Source of the DNA: Bacteroidota bacterium | Lineage (GTDB): Bacteria; Bacteroidota; Bacteroidia; Flavobacteriales; Weeksellaceae | NCBI GenBank assembly: GCA_023386965.1 | Contig: JAEWIR010000044.1 | Coordinates: forward strand, 1 to 64,000 | Direction of reading: 5' to 3' | Length of the DNA stretch: 64,000 bases | In this document: one piece after another, positions 5,572 through 15,169 of the stretch | How positions within the stretch are numbered: the first letter of the stretch is position 1 | How the letters are laid out: the number at the start of each line of letters is the position of its first letter | Program-made: the position numbers and the translations under genes | Notes under the pieces: generated by a model | Told to the model about the DNA's origin: nothing | The model's input: only the letters and a program-made list of their open reading frames with translations | Databases searched by the model: none

Positions 5572-8082
5572 ATGATTCTTAAGAACTTATTCATACTCAC
5601 CCTTGTAACTTCAGCCTTTTCGTTTTCAGGCGCGCAGGAACGGGATACTGTTGTAGTGAAAACAGACACCGCTGCCGTAAAAAAGCCGGATACTGCTGCA
5701 AAGGACAAAAAGAAAGAAACTGTAAAACCATATAAGGACGTCATTACCTCTAAAGCCATTTCGGATGCCGGAGCCATCACCGTTCATAAGGTAGATGAGA
5801 AATATTACTTTGAAATTCCGGATAAGGTTCTTGCAAAAGAATTTCTTCTGGTTACCCGTCTTACCAAGGCTGCCGCAGGTATGCGTTCCGGAACCACAGG
5901 TTATGCCGGCGACCAGATCGCACAGAATCTGATCACTTTTGAAAAAGGTCCGCAGGACAAGCTTTTTGTACGCTCAATTTCCTATGCCGACTACGCTGCT
6001 GACTCCACTTCCCAGATGTACAGTTCGGTAATGCGTAACAATATGCAGGCAATCATACATGCCTTCGACATTAAAGCCTACGGTAAGGACAAAAAATCTT
6101 TCGTTGTAGAGGTTACCGATTTGGTGAACGCGGACAATGAACTTGTTTCCTTTGATGCAGGCATGAAGAAGAGGTTTAAGGTAGGAGCTTTTCAGAAAGA
6201 TAAATCATTCATCAACTTCATAAAATCCTTCCCCACCAACCTGGAAATAAATACGACCAAGACATTCGCAAGAACATTGGGTGATGTTACATTCCCGCCG
6301 GGCGTGGAGAAACCTACAGTAAGCGGAAACTATACGGTTGAGATTAACTCCTCACTTGTTATGCTGCCTGAAAATAAGATGCAGGCCCGATACTTCGACC
6401 CCCGCGTTGGATATTTTACCGTGGGTTATACAGATTTCGACCTGGACCCGCAGGGAGTAAAGAGAGTATCGCTGATCAAAAGATGGAGACTGGAGCCAAA
6501 GCCGCAGGACCTGGAAAAATATAAAAGAGGCGAGTTGGTGGAACCTGCCAAGCCCATTGTATTTTATATTGATCCCGCCACACCGAAGAAGTGGGTGCCT
6601 TACCTTATGCAGGGCGTAAATGACTGGCAGAAGGCTTTCGAAAAGGCAGGTTTTAAAAATGCCGTTTATGCCAAGATCCCTAATGCAAAGGAAGACCCGG
6701 AATGGAGTCTGGAAGACGCGCGTTTCTCGGCTATTGTTTACAAACCCTCTGATGTTCCCAATGCTTCAGGGCCTTCAATCTCGGACCCGCGTACGGGTGA
6801 GATTCTGGAAAGTCACATCAACTGGTATCATAATGTTATGAACCTGCTGCGTAACTGGTATTTCATCCAGGCGTCGCCAAATGATGAACGTGCGCGCAAA
6901 ATGAATTTCGATGATGAGCTTATGGGAGAACTGATCCGTTTTGTTTCAGCTCATGAGGTAGGTCACACGTTGGGACTGAGACACAACTTCATCTCAAGTG
7001 CGGCGGTACCGGTAGAAAAACTCAGGGACAAAAAATGGCTGGAAGAGAATGGCCATACCCCCTCCATTATGGACTATGCCAGGTTCAATTATGTAGCACA
7101 GCCGGAAGACAGGATTCCGGACAGTGGTATCATGCCCCGCATCGGCGACTATGACCACTGGGCCATCGAATGGGGTTACCGTCGTTTTTATCAGTTTGAT
7201 TCGCCCGAGAAAGAAAAGGAATACCTTAACAAATGGGTTATGGGTAAAATGAAAAATCCAAGGCTTTGGTTCGGTACCGAAAGCAATCCCTTCGATCCCC
7301 GTCTGCAAAGTGAGCAGATTGGGGATAATCCTATGCTGGCCGGCACTTACGGAATTAAAAACCTGGGCCGCATTGTGAAGAACCTGGATGAATGGACCGC
7401 TACGCCTAATGAAGGTTATAACGACCTCAGCATGATGTACGATCAGGTGACTTCGCAGTTCAGCAGATATCTGGGGCACGTTTCAAAATATATTGGCGGA
7501 CAGATGGAAACGCCTAAATCGGTGGAGCAGAAAGGTCCTGTTTATGAAGCAGTACCGCGTAAAGACCAAAAGGATGCTCTGAATTTCTTAAGCAGAAACA
7601 TATTTGAAACACCTGAGTGGCTGCTGAGGAATGACATATTCGACAGGACAGGCACCTCACCGGTAGAAGTAGTGGAGCGGCTTCAAAATTCTGTGCTGAA
7701 CAGGATTTTGAGTACAAGCGTACTCCAGATGATGTACCAGACACAGGCTGTGGAAAATAATGTCTATCCTGTGGCGGAATATATGAATGACCTTAAAGCT
7801 GAAGTGTTCCGCGGCAAACCGGATCTTTACCGCAGGAATCTGCAGCGTAATTATGTGGAATCCATGGTTGCACTGCTGAATGCCAAACCCTCGTCCGGTG
7901 CAGGCAGACCCGGCAGATCAGTTGCTGTTTCAGATAATTCCGACGTAAAAGCGGTTGTTCGCGGTGTACTGAACGAGCTGAAAAACGAACTTACTGCAAA
8001 ATCAGGAGCAGATACCATTACCAAATACCATTATGATGACCTGGTATTCCGTTTGGAAAAAGCCCTTAATCCACGAAGCTGA
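5572..8082 (+). CDS. Secreted zinc-dependent metalloprotease (DUF5117/DUF5118 type)
   Basis: 836 residues from the ATG at 5572 (a TTG directly before it is less likely). Residues 1-21 form a signal peptide ending G-A-Q. A low-complexity K/D/T linker (about 25-50) precedes the mature protein. The metzincin-like zinc motif H-E-V-G-H-T-L-G-L-R-H begins at about H461, with catalytic E462. The length and flanking sequence fit the large Bacteroidetes zinc metalloprotease family annotated with DUF5117 and DUF5118. No T9SS signal is visible at the C-terminus, so it probably acts in the periplasm or is exported another way. The next gene starts inside this stop codon (1-nt overlap), so the two are co-transcribed. 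A near-match -7 box (TATCTTTA, 5547-5554) lies upstream. Confidence 0.88.
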   Translation: MILKNLFILTLVTSAFSFSGAQERDTVVVKTDTAAVKKPDTAAKDKKKETVKPYKDVITSKAISDAGAITVHKVDEKYYFEIPDKVLAKEFLLVTRLTKAAAGMRSGTTGYAGDQIAQNLITFEKGPQDKLFVRSISYADYAADSTSQMYSSVMRNNMQAIIHAFDIKAYGKDKKSFVVEVTDLVNADNELVSFDAGMKKRFKVGAFQKDKSFINFIKSFPTNLEINTTKTFARTLGDVTFPPGVEKPTVSGNYTVEINSSLVMLPENKMQARYFDPRVGYFTVGYTDFDLDPQGVKRVSLIKRWRLEPKPQDLEKYKRGELVEPAKPIVFYIDPATPKKWVPYLMQGVNDWQKAFEKAGFKNAVYAKIPNAKEDPEWSLEDARFSAIVYKPSDVPNASGPSISDPRTGEILESHINWYHNVMNLLRNWYFIQASPNDERARKMNFDDELMGELIRFVSAHEVGHTLGLRHNFISSAAVPVEKLRDKKWLEENGHTPSIMDYARFNYVAQPEDRIPDSGIMPRIGDYDHWAIEWGYRRFYQFDSPEKEKEYLNKWVMGKMKNPRLWFGTESNPFDPRLQSEQIGDNPMLAGTYGIKNLGRIVKNLDEWTATPNEGYNDLSMMYDQVTSQFSRYLGHVSKYIGGQMETPKSVEQKGPVYEAVPRKDQKDALNFLSRNIFETPEWLLRNDIFDRTGTSPVEVVERLQNSVLNRILSTSVLQMMYQTQAVENNVYPVAEYMNDLKAEVFRGKPDLYRRNLQRNYVESMVALLNAKPSSGAGRPGRSVAVSDNSDVKAVVRGVLNELKNELTAKSGADTITKYHYDDLVFRLEKALNPRS

Positions 8083-8555
8083 TGAAGTTTTTTCTTACAG
8101 TACTCACTTCTTTACTGCTGCTGATTTCATGCAGTACAGATGATGACGTGTGTACAGGAGGCGAAGGAACCCCCAGGGTAAAGATAAAATTTAAGACATT
8201 TGCCACGGGCAAGCCCCGCACACTTGATTCCGTGTTTGTGGCGGTGGATTACGGTTCCGGTCCTGTTACTGTAGTTCAGAATACGGTTAAGACAGACTCC
8301 CTGCTGTTGCCGCTTCGTGTGGAGGATCTTCCTTTTACCGATGTCTTCGTAGCAACATCAAGGACGGGGCCTGTGTCGCATATACGGCTCAATTATACAA
8401 CCAGCACAGAATATGTTTCGCCGGCCTGCGGAATAAGGAGATTATATACAGGCCTGTCTGCGGACCTTCAGCAACCCGATCCTGTATTGGGAGTTGAAAC
8501 TGCTCAAAATGAAATAGTAAATGAAAGCAAAACTCACCTTTTCCTTCTTTTTTAG
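8082..8555 (+). CDS. DUF6452 family lipoprotein
   Basis: 157 residues with a lipoprotein signal (L-L-I-S-C-S, lipid-attachment cysteine at 17). The mature part starts with an acidic D-D-D-V-C stretch, then G-T-P-R-V-K-I-K-F, which fits the DUF6452 family of small flavobacterial lipoproteins as I remember it. Function unknown. It overlaps the preceding protease stop by 1 nt and the following gene by 35 nt, so the three genes form one operon. Together with the next gene it is the expected partner pair of rlmD. Confidence 0.75.
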   Translation: MKFFLTVLTSLLLLISCSTDDDVCTGGEGTPRVKIKFKTFATGKPRTLDSVFVAVDYGSGPVTVVQNTVKTDSLLLPLRVEDLPFTDVFVATSRTGPVSHIRLNYTTSTEYVSPACGIRRLYTGLSADLQQPDPVLGVETAQNEIVNESKTHLFLLF

Positions 8556-9180
8556 TATTTGTTCACTCGGGATTTCTGCGCAGATGGCGGAACCTGTGGA
8601 AAAATCAGGATGGAAGTACAGTCCCAATTTTGTTGTTGGGGTTGATGTGCTGGGTGCCGGTCTTTCCTTCTTCGGCGACCGAAAGGTGTTTCAGGGTTTT
8701 GTATCGTCAAGGCTGAAGAAGGAACTTCATGCGGTAGCCGATGCAGGGTTTGAAACAAACAGCTACATCAAGAACGGTTACGATGCTGAGGTAGGCGGTC
8801 CTTTCATAAAACTGGGTACCTTATACAGGCTGATGAAGGATCCTGAAAATACACTCAATGGTTTTTATGTTGGAGGCAAGGCCGCAGCTTCATTTTACAG
8901 ACAGGAATACCGGTCCGTGCCTGTGCGGGGTTTCGGCGGAAGCTCGTCTTCCGTGGCTTTCCCGCCGTCTTCCCAATCCTCTTATTGGATAGAAGGTTAC
9001 GCCGGCGGACGTGTGCAGCTGTTTGACAGTAACTTCTATATTGATGTAAATGTGCAGCCTAAATACGTAATTTACTCTACCACTCAGGACGACGTTAAAC
9101 CCATGATCATTCCGGGCTTCGGCCGCAGTTCCGGTAAATTTAACATGGGATATATGTGGAATATTGCCTATTCCTTCTGA
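8521..9180 (+). CDS. DUF6048 family outer-membrane-type protein
   Basis: 219 residues with a signal peptide ending I-S-A-Q at 21. The rest alternates hydrophobic and polar residues, ends in aromatic F (A-Y-S-F) and is rich in Y/F strands, typical of a small outer-membrane beta-barrel. The position after a DUF6452 lipoprotein and near rlmD matches the DUF6048 family. The start at 8521 overlaps the upstream gene by 35 nt; no other ATG precedes the signal peptide. Function unknown. The stop lies directly against the stop of the convergent gene at 9181. Confidence 0.72.
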   Translation: MKAKLTFSFFFSICSLGISAQMAEPVEKSGWKYSPNFVVGVDVLGAGLSFFGDRKVFQGFVSSRLKKELHAVADAGFETNSYIKNGYDAEVGGPFIKLGTLYRLMKDPENTLNGFYVGGKAAASFYRQEYRSVPVRGFGGSSSSVAFPPSSQSSYWIEGYAGGRVQLFDSNFYIDVNVQPKYVIYSTTQDDVKPMIIPGFGRSSGKFNMGYMWNIAYSF

Positions 9181-9651
9181 TTATTTCTCCTTGAAGTTTT
9201 TGGCAACTGCAAAGTAGAGCTCAGCAAATTCTTTCGGTGGGGTTCCGGAATCAAAACTTTGGCTGTTGTACACTTTGCCCCCTGAAGTTATTTTCAGGTC
9301 TGCAGAAAAAGCACCGTCGTAAAAGCGCTTGGTAGTGGGCGATTTGTAATTGTCGAGTCTTGACAGTTTCTCAGCGGATATATGTTTGACGATGGCATTC
9401 CATTCAGCAGTGGACAGCTTTTCATTTCTTACCTGTCTGTTTACTTCCACTATTTTGTTAGTAGGGGTGATGGTCACCATTCTTCTGGAGCCGCGGGTCA
9501 TTTCCTCCAGTTCAATCTTCTGAATGTTCATCTTGGTTGCCGTAGTGCTTACTGCTGCTTTATCTTTATTTTCAGTTTTCTTCTTCTGGGCGGTGCACTG
9601 AAGCGTAATCAGCGAGAGTGCCAGCAACAGGATGGTTTTTAGGTAAGTCAT
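9181..9651 (-). CDS. Hypothetical secreted lipoprotein
   Basis: 156 residues. The N-terminus is a lipoprotein signal (L-I-T-L-Q-C, cysteine at 19). A K/T-rich spacer (about 24-40) leads to a compact ~115-residue domain containing M-V-T-I-T-P-T-N-K and S-A-E-W-N-A-I-V. I do not recognise the family with certainty; similar small flavobacterial lipoproteins are annotated as hypothetical. It is monocistronic, convergent with the DUF6048 gene and divergent from the M43 protease. Confidence 0.75.
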   Translation of the reverse strand: MTYLKTILLLALSLITLQCTAQKKKTENKDKAAVSTTATKMNIQKIELEEMTRGSRRMVTITPTNKIVEVNRQVRNEKLSTAEWNAIVKHISAEKLSRLDNYKSPTTKRFYDGAFSADLKITSGGKVYNSQSFDSGTPPKEFAELYFAVAKNFKEK

Positions 9652-9785
9652 AAAAATTCAGATTTTATATAAATTATTCAAAAAATAGCTCTTTAATTTA
9701 AATTGTAAGGCCTAACATTAAAAAAAAGCTGTATTTTCGCAAATCTTAAAAATAAATTTAATTTTTTATAAAAGTACAACAAATT

Positions 9786-11819
9786 ATGAGTAAAAGGTCT
9801 TTACTGAAATCATTTTTTTTGTCAGCGCTTTTCATGGGAGCTACTGCGGCTCAAGGTCAGAAGCGGACGAAAGCTGATTCAGATGTAGTTATTTTTGGCA
9901 AAAAGTACACCAGTAAGGAAATTCAGGAAAATCCTGCGGTTATAAAGTGTGCATCTACTGAATACGAGGCAAGGCTTCAGGCGCAGAATCCGGGAAGGAT
10001 GAGTGACGCGCAGTTCGAAGCATGGCTGGCTCCCCTCGTGGAGAAGGCAAAAGCAAATAAATCCCAGAATAACGGAATTATAACCATTCCCGTTGTTGTT
10101 CATGTGATCCACAGTGGTCAGCAGGTTGGTTTTCAGGCGAATATAAGTGACAATCAGGTGATTTCACAAATTCAGGCCATGAACAACGATTTCCGGAAGG
10201 TTTTTGGTACCCGCGGAGAGAATTTTGATCCTGTAGGTGCAGATGTGATGGTCCAGTTTGCACTGGCCAAAGTAGACCCGAACGGAAATCCAACCAATGG
10301 TATAGACCGTGTAAACCTTTGTCAGACTTCGTGGAATCCTGATGATGTAGATACAAAGGTGAAACCTCAAACAATATGGGATCCCAACTCTTACCTTAAT
10401 ATGTGGACCGTTAACTTTTCCGTACAGGGTCTGTTGGGTTACGCGCAGTTCCCAAGTGGCTCCGGACTGGCTGGAATGCCCGCTAACGGTGGAGCTGCCA
10501 ACTCCGATGGTGTAGTTGCGGGTTACCGGGCGTTTGGAAGTTCAGACTACAATGACGGAACCTTTAGCTTGATGCAGGGTTCTGATCTGGGCCGCACCAT
10601 GACGCACGAAGTGGGCCACTTCCTTGGACTGAGACATCTTTGGGGAGACGGTGGCTGTACTGTAGATGATTTCTGTAACGATACACCTAATTCTTCAAGC
10701 GCCGGAGATGCTCATTACAACTGTAATGATTTCCAGGATTCCTGTCCCAGCAGTCCGGGCCTTGATATGGTGCGTAACTATATGAACTATACAGATGATT
10801 CCTGCATGAATATCTTTACAAATGATCAGAAAGCAAGAATTCTTGCCGTAATGAATAATTCGCCCAGAAGAACGACTCTTAAAACTTCAACAAAAGACCT
10901 TGCAATTCCTCTTTTCCCAAATGATGCAGAAATTAAGATTGAAAACGTTTGTGCAGGTTCTGGTTGCGACGTAGTAACAAACCAATTCAAACTCACCATA
11001 TTTAACAGGGGTACATCCACTCTTTCATCTGCTGTGATTAATTACAGTTTTAACGGCGGACCTAACCAGGTTTATAACTGGGCCGGCTCACTTCAGCAGG
11101 ATAAGTCAAGTACTGTAACTGTCTCAATTCCGGCAAATACTGTTTTAAGCAATATTTCGGCAAGTATACAAACTGTGAATGGAGTAGCCGATCAGCGCTC
11201 CACAAATAATACGGCGACTAAATCTTTCGGATCTCCAACTTACGGGTTCGGTACCGTTGTCTTCAGACTGCAGCTGGATGCATATGGAGCTGAAACTTCG
11301 TGGGAACTTAGAAACGGTGCCGGCGCAGTTTTGTACTCAGGAAGCGGGTATCCAAATACTCAAACGTATTTGCCTGCATTAATTACGCAAACATGGACAC
11401 TTCCATTGAACGACTGTTATACATTTAAAATTTTAGACAGCCAAAATGACGGTATAAATAGTGGTTTTGGTGTAGGTTATTTCGACCTAAAATCACAGGA
11501 CGGTACCACGGTCATTTACAGCGGCGGTAGTTTCGATAACGAAGACAGATTTTCATTTAAGCTAAGTTCAAATATGGGAACAGCTGAATCTGCGCAGCCA
11601 CAATTTGAAGTATACCCTAATCCAGCAAGTGATATTCTTAATATCACCAGGGTTTCTAACCGCGCTGATTACACGATTTACAGCTCTATCGGTCAGGTAG
11701 TGGCTAAAGGAAAAGTTCAGGACAATAAAGTGAACGTTTCGGGCCTGGCAACAGGCGCTTATATAATTACCGTAGAAGACGGTGAATTTTCAGGAGATGT
11801 GAAGTTTATTAAAAAATAA
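9786..11819 (+). CDS. M43-family metalloprotease secreted by T9SS
   Basis: 677 residues. Signal peptide to about residue 23 (T-A-A-Q-G-Q), then a prodomain-like region. The catalytic domain has the extended zinc motif H-E-V-G-H-F-L-G-L-R-H from about H274, followed by the cysteine-rich D-D-F-C-N-D-T-P segment and a downstream M-N-Y-T-D-D Met-turn, typical of MEROPS M43 (pappalysin/cytophagalysin). Residues ~370-480 are a CARDB/Ig-like beta domain, then another beta module. Residues ~606-677 form the T9SS type-A sorting domain (Y-P-N-P-A-S ... ending K-F-I-K-K). Predicted role: extracellular proteolysis. First of three tandem T9SS cargo genes, each with its own terminator. Confidence 0.92.
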   Translation: MSKRSLLKSFFLSALFMGATAAQGQKRTKADSDVVIFGKKYTSKEIQENPAVIKCASTEYEARLQAQNPGRMSDAQFEAWLAPLVEKAKANKSQNNGIITIPVVVHVIHSGQQVGFQANISDNQVISQIQAMNNDFRKVFGTRGENFDPVGADVMVQFALAKVDPNGNPTNGIDRVNLCQTSWNPDDVDTKVKPQTIWDPNSYLNMWTVNFSVQGLLGYAQFPSGSGLAGMPANGGAANSDGVVAGYRAFGSSDYNDGTFSLMQGSDLGRTMTHEVGHFLGLRHLWGDGGCTVDDFCNDTPNSSSAGDAHYNCNDFQDSCPSSPGLDMVRNYMNYTDDSCMNIFTNDQKARILAVMNNSPRRTTLKTSTKDLAIPLFPNDAEIKIENVCAGSGCDVVTNQFKLTIFNRGTSTLSSAVINYSFNGGPNQVYNWAGSLQQDKSSTVTVSIPANTVLSNISASIQTVNGVADQRSTNNTATKSFGSPTYGFGTVVFRLQLDAYGAETSWELRNGAGAVLYSGSGYPNTQTYLPALITQTWTLPLNDCYTFKILDSQNDGINSGFGVGYFDLKSQDGTTVIYSGGSFDNEDRFSFKLSSNMGTAESAQPQFEVYPNPASDILNITRVSNRADYTIYSSIGQVVAKGKVQDNKVNVSGLATGAYIITVEDGEFSGDVKFIKK

Positions 11820-11842
11820 ACAGATGCAATATTAAAATGCTG

Positions 11843-11874
11843 AATCTGCCTCACAACTGAGGCAGATTTTTTTT
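11843..11874 (+). terminator. Rho-independent terminator after the M43 protease gene
   Basis: Perfect 11-bp stem (11843-11853 with 11858-11868), loop CAAC, then a T run. It lies 24 nt past the stop codon. Confidence 0.92.
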
Positions 11875-12014
11875 GATTTAATTTCCCCCAATGTTATAAG
11901 ATGTTTTAATTGATAGCGCTACTCCGTAAGTGCTTAAATCTATAACTATTGATTATGAGTTGAATTAATCACAATCTTTTGTTGTTTTAGGCACTCTTAA
12001 TTGTAAAAAAGAAT

Positions 12015-12022
12015 TAATTTTG
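12015..12022 (+). promoter_or_regulatory. -7 promoter element of the reprolysin-like protease gene
   Basis: TAATTTTG matches TANNTTTG exactly, 22 nt before the ATG at 12044. The surrounding 200 bases are AT-rich and otherwise empty. No well-spaced TTG was found. Confidence 0.5.
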
Positions 12023-12043
12023 TTCAAATTATTTAATGGAATC

Positions 12044-14980
12044 ATGAAGAAACTATTTACGTTTATGGTTCTCCTGAGTTTGTCTTCCGGAACTTTTGCG
12101 CAGTGGAAGAAGGCACCAACTAAAGGAGACATAGTGATAAATGCCCAGGCAAAGGAGGAATTTTATGTGCTGGATATGCAGCAGATTAAATCGCAGTTAG
12201 TAAATGCGCAGGAATCCGGAAATTATGCCAAGCCTGTGGTAATATCCATCCCTGTGCTGGGTGGAAAAACAGAAAGATTTAATGTATACAGCGCACCTGT
12301 TGTTGTAAAAGAACTTGCGGACCAGTATGGTCTTGGTTCATATGCCGGTGTGGGTATTGATGATCCGTCTAAATTGATTAGATTCAGTGTGGCAGGAGAT
12401 GATTTTCAGTCGTCCATCGAAACCAATGGCTATTACCAGTTCATTTCTCCGGCAGATAAGTCCAAATCACTGTTTAAAGTTCATCCAAAGACGGGCAAAA
12501 CCGGGAATGACAGCTTCCTTTGTACAACTGAGGAAAGTCCGATGGTGAAAAAGCAGATGGAGCAGTTGTTTAATTCAGGTAAGTCTTTCGCTCATAACCC
12601 CGCAGATTTTGCCAAAAGTTCTGACAAAAAGTTCCGTACACTGAGACTGGCACTTTCTACGACAGCGGAATATACCAATTTCTTTGGCGGTGTAAGTCAG
12701 GCGCTCGCTCAAATGAATGCCACACTTACAAGGGTGAATTTTGTATTTGAAAAGGATTTGGCGTTAAGATTACTTCTGCAAAACTATCCACAGCTAATTT
12801 ATACGAATCCGGCGACTGATCCGTATGATGCGTGGAATGCGCCGGCTCCGGGAGGTATGGATGCCTGGAACGGACAGTTACAGCAAACGCTTACCAATGT
12901 AGTTGGTAATGCCAATTATGATATCGGTCACCTTTTCGGAAGTAACGGAGGCGGCGGAAATGCAGGGTGCATCGGTTGTATCTGCGTCAATCCAACGGGT
13001 TCTGTGCCAAACGGTAAAGGATCCGCCTATACCTCACCAGGAAGCGGACAGCCTATGGGCGACGCTTTCGACATTGATTATGTTGCGCACGAAATGGGAC
13101 ACCAGCTTGCCGGTACTCATTCCTTCACGCATCAGATTCAGGGTGGTGGGAGCAGTATGGAGCCGGGATCCGGATCCACAATTATGGGATACGCCGGAAT
13201 TACAAACCAAAATGTTCAGAACAACTCTGATCCTTATTTCCATGCAATTTCCATTCAGCAGATCCAGAATAACCTGATGTCCAAGACCTGTGATGTTGAG
13301 ACTAATATTGCCAATAATCCGCCGGTGATTGCCGCGCTGCCGTCTTACACAATTCCTAAAGGAACAGCATTTGTTCTTACTGCAAGTGCTACAGATCCGG
13401 AAAATGATCCGATGAACTATACCTGGGAGCAGTTTGACAATGGCTCAAGCGCTACAACGGCTGCAAACCTGGGAACACTCACTACAGGGCCTTCATTCCG
13501 CTCAATGCCTCCTACTACAAGTCCAACGAGGTACTTTCCGAGACTTTCGTCCGTACTGGCGGGAGTGCTGAACAACAGTAACAACCTTTGGGAAGCAGTT
13601 TCGCAGGTAGCGAGGCCACAGACCTTCCGGGTTACAGTACGCGATAACCATCCGATAACCAACCAGCAACAAACGCAGTTTGCCCAGCAAAGTATTACTG
13701 TTGGAGACGCAGGACCTTTCCGTGTTACATCGGTTTCCGGCTATAACAATACTGCTGGTCCTTTAACGTGGGATGTAGCTTCAACCAATGCGGCTCCATA
13801 TAATGTTTCCAACGTAAAGATTGACTATACAACCAATAACGGCACTACGTGGGTAACGCTGGCAGCTTCCACACCTAATGACGGTTCGGAAAATGTTGTG
13901 TTTACCGGTATTCCTACAGGTTCAAACGTAAAAGTTCGTGTAAGTGCTGTAAATAATGTATTTTATGCAGTAGGTTCATTACAGATCGGCGCGTTAGCGG
14001 CCTGCGACGGTAGCGCACCTACCGGTGTTAGTGTGTCCGGCGTTTCAGGCTCTGGTGCTACAGTTACATGGACAGCCATGAGCGGGGCTACTTATGAGGT
14101 ACGCTACAGGATTGTGGGGTCGCCAACATGGACTACGGTAACAACTTCCAATCCAACAGCAACTCTTTCAGGATTGCAGCAGAATTCAAACTATGAAGTT
14201 CAGGTTAATGCTACATGCAGCGGAACACCCGGACCTTTCAGTCCGTCGGTTAACTTCTCTACAACTGTAGTGACTTACTGTCCGGCAGCTGCGCAGAATA
14301 GCCAGTATGAATATATTTCAAATGTGACGCTTGCAAATGTGAATAATACTTCTGCAAACAGTTCCTATACCAATTATACCACCAATCCTGCGCTGCAGAT
14401 TAATTTGGCGCAGGGTAATACATATACCCTTTCTGTAACGAAAGCCTGGTTAGACAATAATCCGGACTATGATGCGGTATCTGCGTGGATTGACTTTAAC
14501 ATGAATGGCACTTTTGAGGATGCAGAGAGAGTAATGACCTCACCTGTAAGTAACACCGCATTGGTTACCGCCACATTCACTGTTCCGGCTACTGCTGTAA
14601 CAGGACAGCCGCTGCGAATGAGAGTGATCAATATTTTTGCCGGTGCTTCAAATGCAGGTGCAATACTTACGAATCCATGTGCAAATCCCGGTTATGGCGA
14701 AGTGGAAGATTATAACGTAGTTGTAACAGGTGCCATGGCCACCAGCGAGGTACAGGATTCAGGAATAAAGATTTATCCTAACCCTGCAACAGACGTACTG
14801 AATATTACTAAGGTTTCAGACCGTGCGCTGTACCAGATCCATAATATGGTAGGACAGTTGGTTAGCGGTGGTCAGATTAAGCGTAATCAGGTTAACGTTT
14901 CCGGTCTTACAGTAGGTACCTATATTATTACGGTAACCGATGGAGATCTAAAAATGAGTAGCAAGTTCATCAAGAAATAA
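12044..14980 (+). CDS. Reprolysin-like metalloprotease with FnIII, GEVEDY and T9SS domains
   Basis: 978 residues from the ATG at 12044, where a signal peptide begins (M-K-K-L-F ... F-A-Q); upstream in-frame codons would overlap the -7 box. A prodomain precedes a metzincin domain with H-E-M-G-H-Q-L-A-G-T-H from about H349, preceded by cysteine-rich glycine loops. Residues ~420-655 are Ig/cadherin-like. Residues ~658-745 are fibronectin type III. Residues ~745-896 are a GEVEDY domain (motif G-Y-G-E-V-E-D-Y). The last ~75 residues are a T9SS type-A sorting signal ending K-F-I-K-K. Secreted to the surface or medium; role in protein degradation inferred. Confidence 0.92.
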   Translation: MKKLFTFMVLLSLSSGTFAQWKKAPTKGDIVINAQAKEEFYVLDMQQIKSQLVNAQESGNYAKPVVISIPVLGGKTERFNVYSAPVVVKELADQYGLGSYAGVGIDDPSKLIRFSVAGDDFQSSIETNGYYQFISPADKSKSLFKVHPKTGKTGNDSFLCTTEESPMVKKQMEQLFNSGKSFAHNPADFAKSSDKKFRTLRLALSTTAEYTNFFGGVSQALAQMNATLTRVNFVFEKDLALRLLLQNYPQLIYTNPATDPYDAWNAPAPGGMDAWNGQLQQTLTNVVGNANYDIGHLFGSNGGGGNAGCIGCICVNPTGSVPNGKGSAYTSPGSGQPMGDAFDIDYVAHEMGHQLAGTHSFTHQIQGGGSSMEPGSGSTIMGYAGITNQNVQNNSDPYFHAISIQQIQNNLMSKTCDVETNIANNPPVIAALPSYTIPKGTAFVLTASATDPENDPMNYTWEQFDNGSSATTAANLGTLTTGPSFRSMPPTTSPTRYFPRLSSVLAGVLNNSNNLWEAVSQVARPQTFRVTVRDNHPITNQQQTQFAQQSITVGDAGPFRVTSVSGYNNTAGPLTWDVASTNAAPYNVSNVKIDYTTNNGTTWVTLAASTPNDGSENVVFTGIPTGSNVKVRVSAVNNVFYAVGSLQIGALAACDGSAPTGVSVSGVSGSGATVTWTAMSGATYEVRYRIVGSPTWTTVTTSNPTATLSGLQQNSNYEVQVNATCSGTPGPFSPSVNFSTTVVTYCPAAAQNSQYEYISNVTLANVNNTSANSSYTNYTTNPALQINLAQGNTYTLSVTKAWLDNNPDYDAVSAWIDFNMNGTFEDAERVMTSPVSNTALVTATFTVPATAVTGQPLRMRVINIFAGASNAGAILTNPCANPGYGEVEDYNVVVTGAMATSEVQDSGIKIYPNPATDVLNITKVSDRALYQIHNMVGQLVSGGQIKRNQVNVSGLTVGTYIITVTDGDLKMSSKFIKK

Positions 14981-15000
14981 CGAGGCTTGATTTAAAACAG

Positions 15001-15035
15001 ATCCCCTGCGAATTCAATTCGGAGGGGATTTTTTG
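15001..15035 (+). terminator. Rho-independent terminator
   Basis: 14-bp stem with one mismatch (15001-15014 with 15016-15029) followed by TTTTTT, 20 nt after the protease stop. Confidence 0.88.
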
Positions 15036-15136
15036 GTCCTAAATGCCTTTTGCTGAAAGAATACGTAAAAATGAGTAAAGCCGTTTTAAACTTTAAAAAA
15101 TTATCAGGACTTATGCAATAACTTCTAAAAAAATCT

Positions 15137-15144
15137 TAGATTTG
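15137..15144 (+). promoter_or_regulatory. -7 promoter element of the 1483-residue GEVEDY protein gene
   Basis: TAGATTTG matches TANNTTTG exactly, 26 nt before the ATG at 15170. No convincing TTG at -33. Confidence 0.5.
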
Positions 15145-15169
15145 TAGATAATATAGAAATAGTGTTATT

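Noticed and set aside
6994..7479. 161-codon minus-strand frame inside the metalloprotease
   Set aside because: Antisense shadow; the plus frame carries signal peptide and zinc motif.
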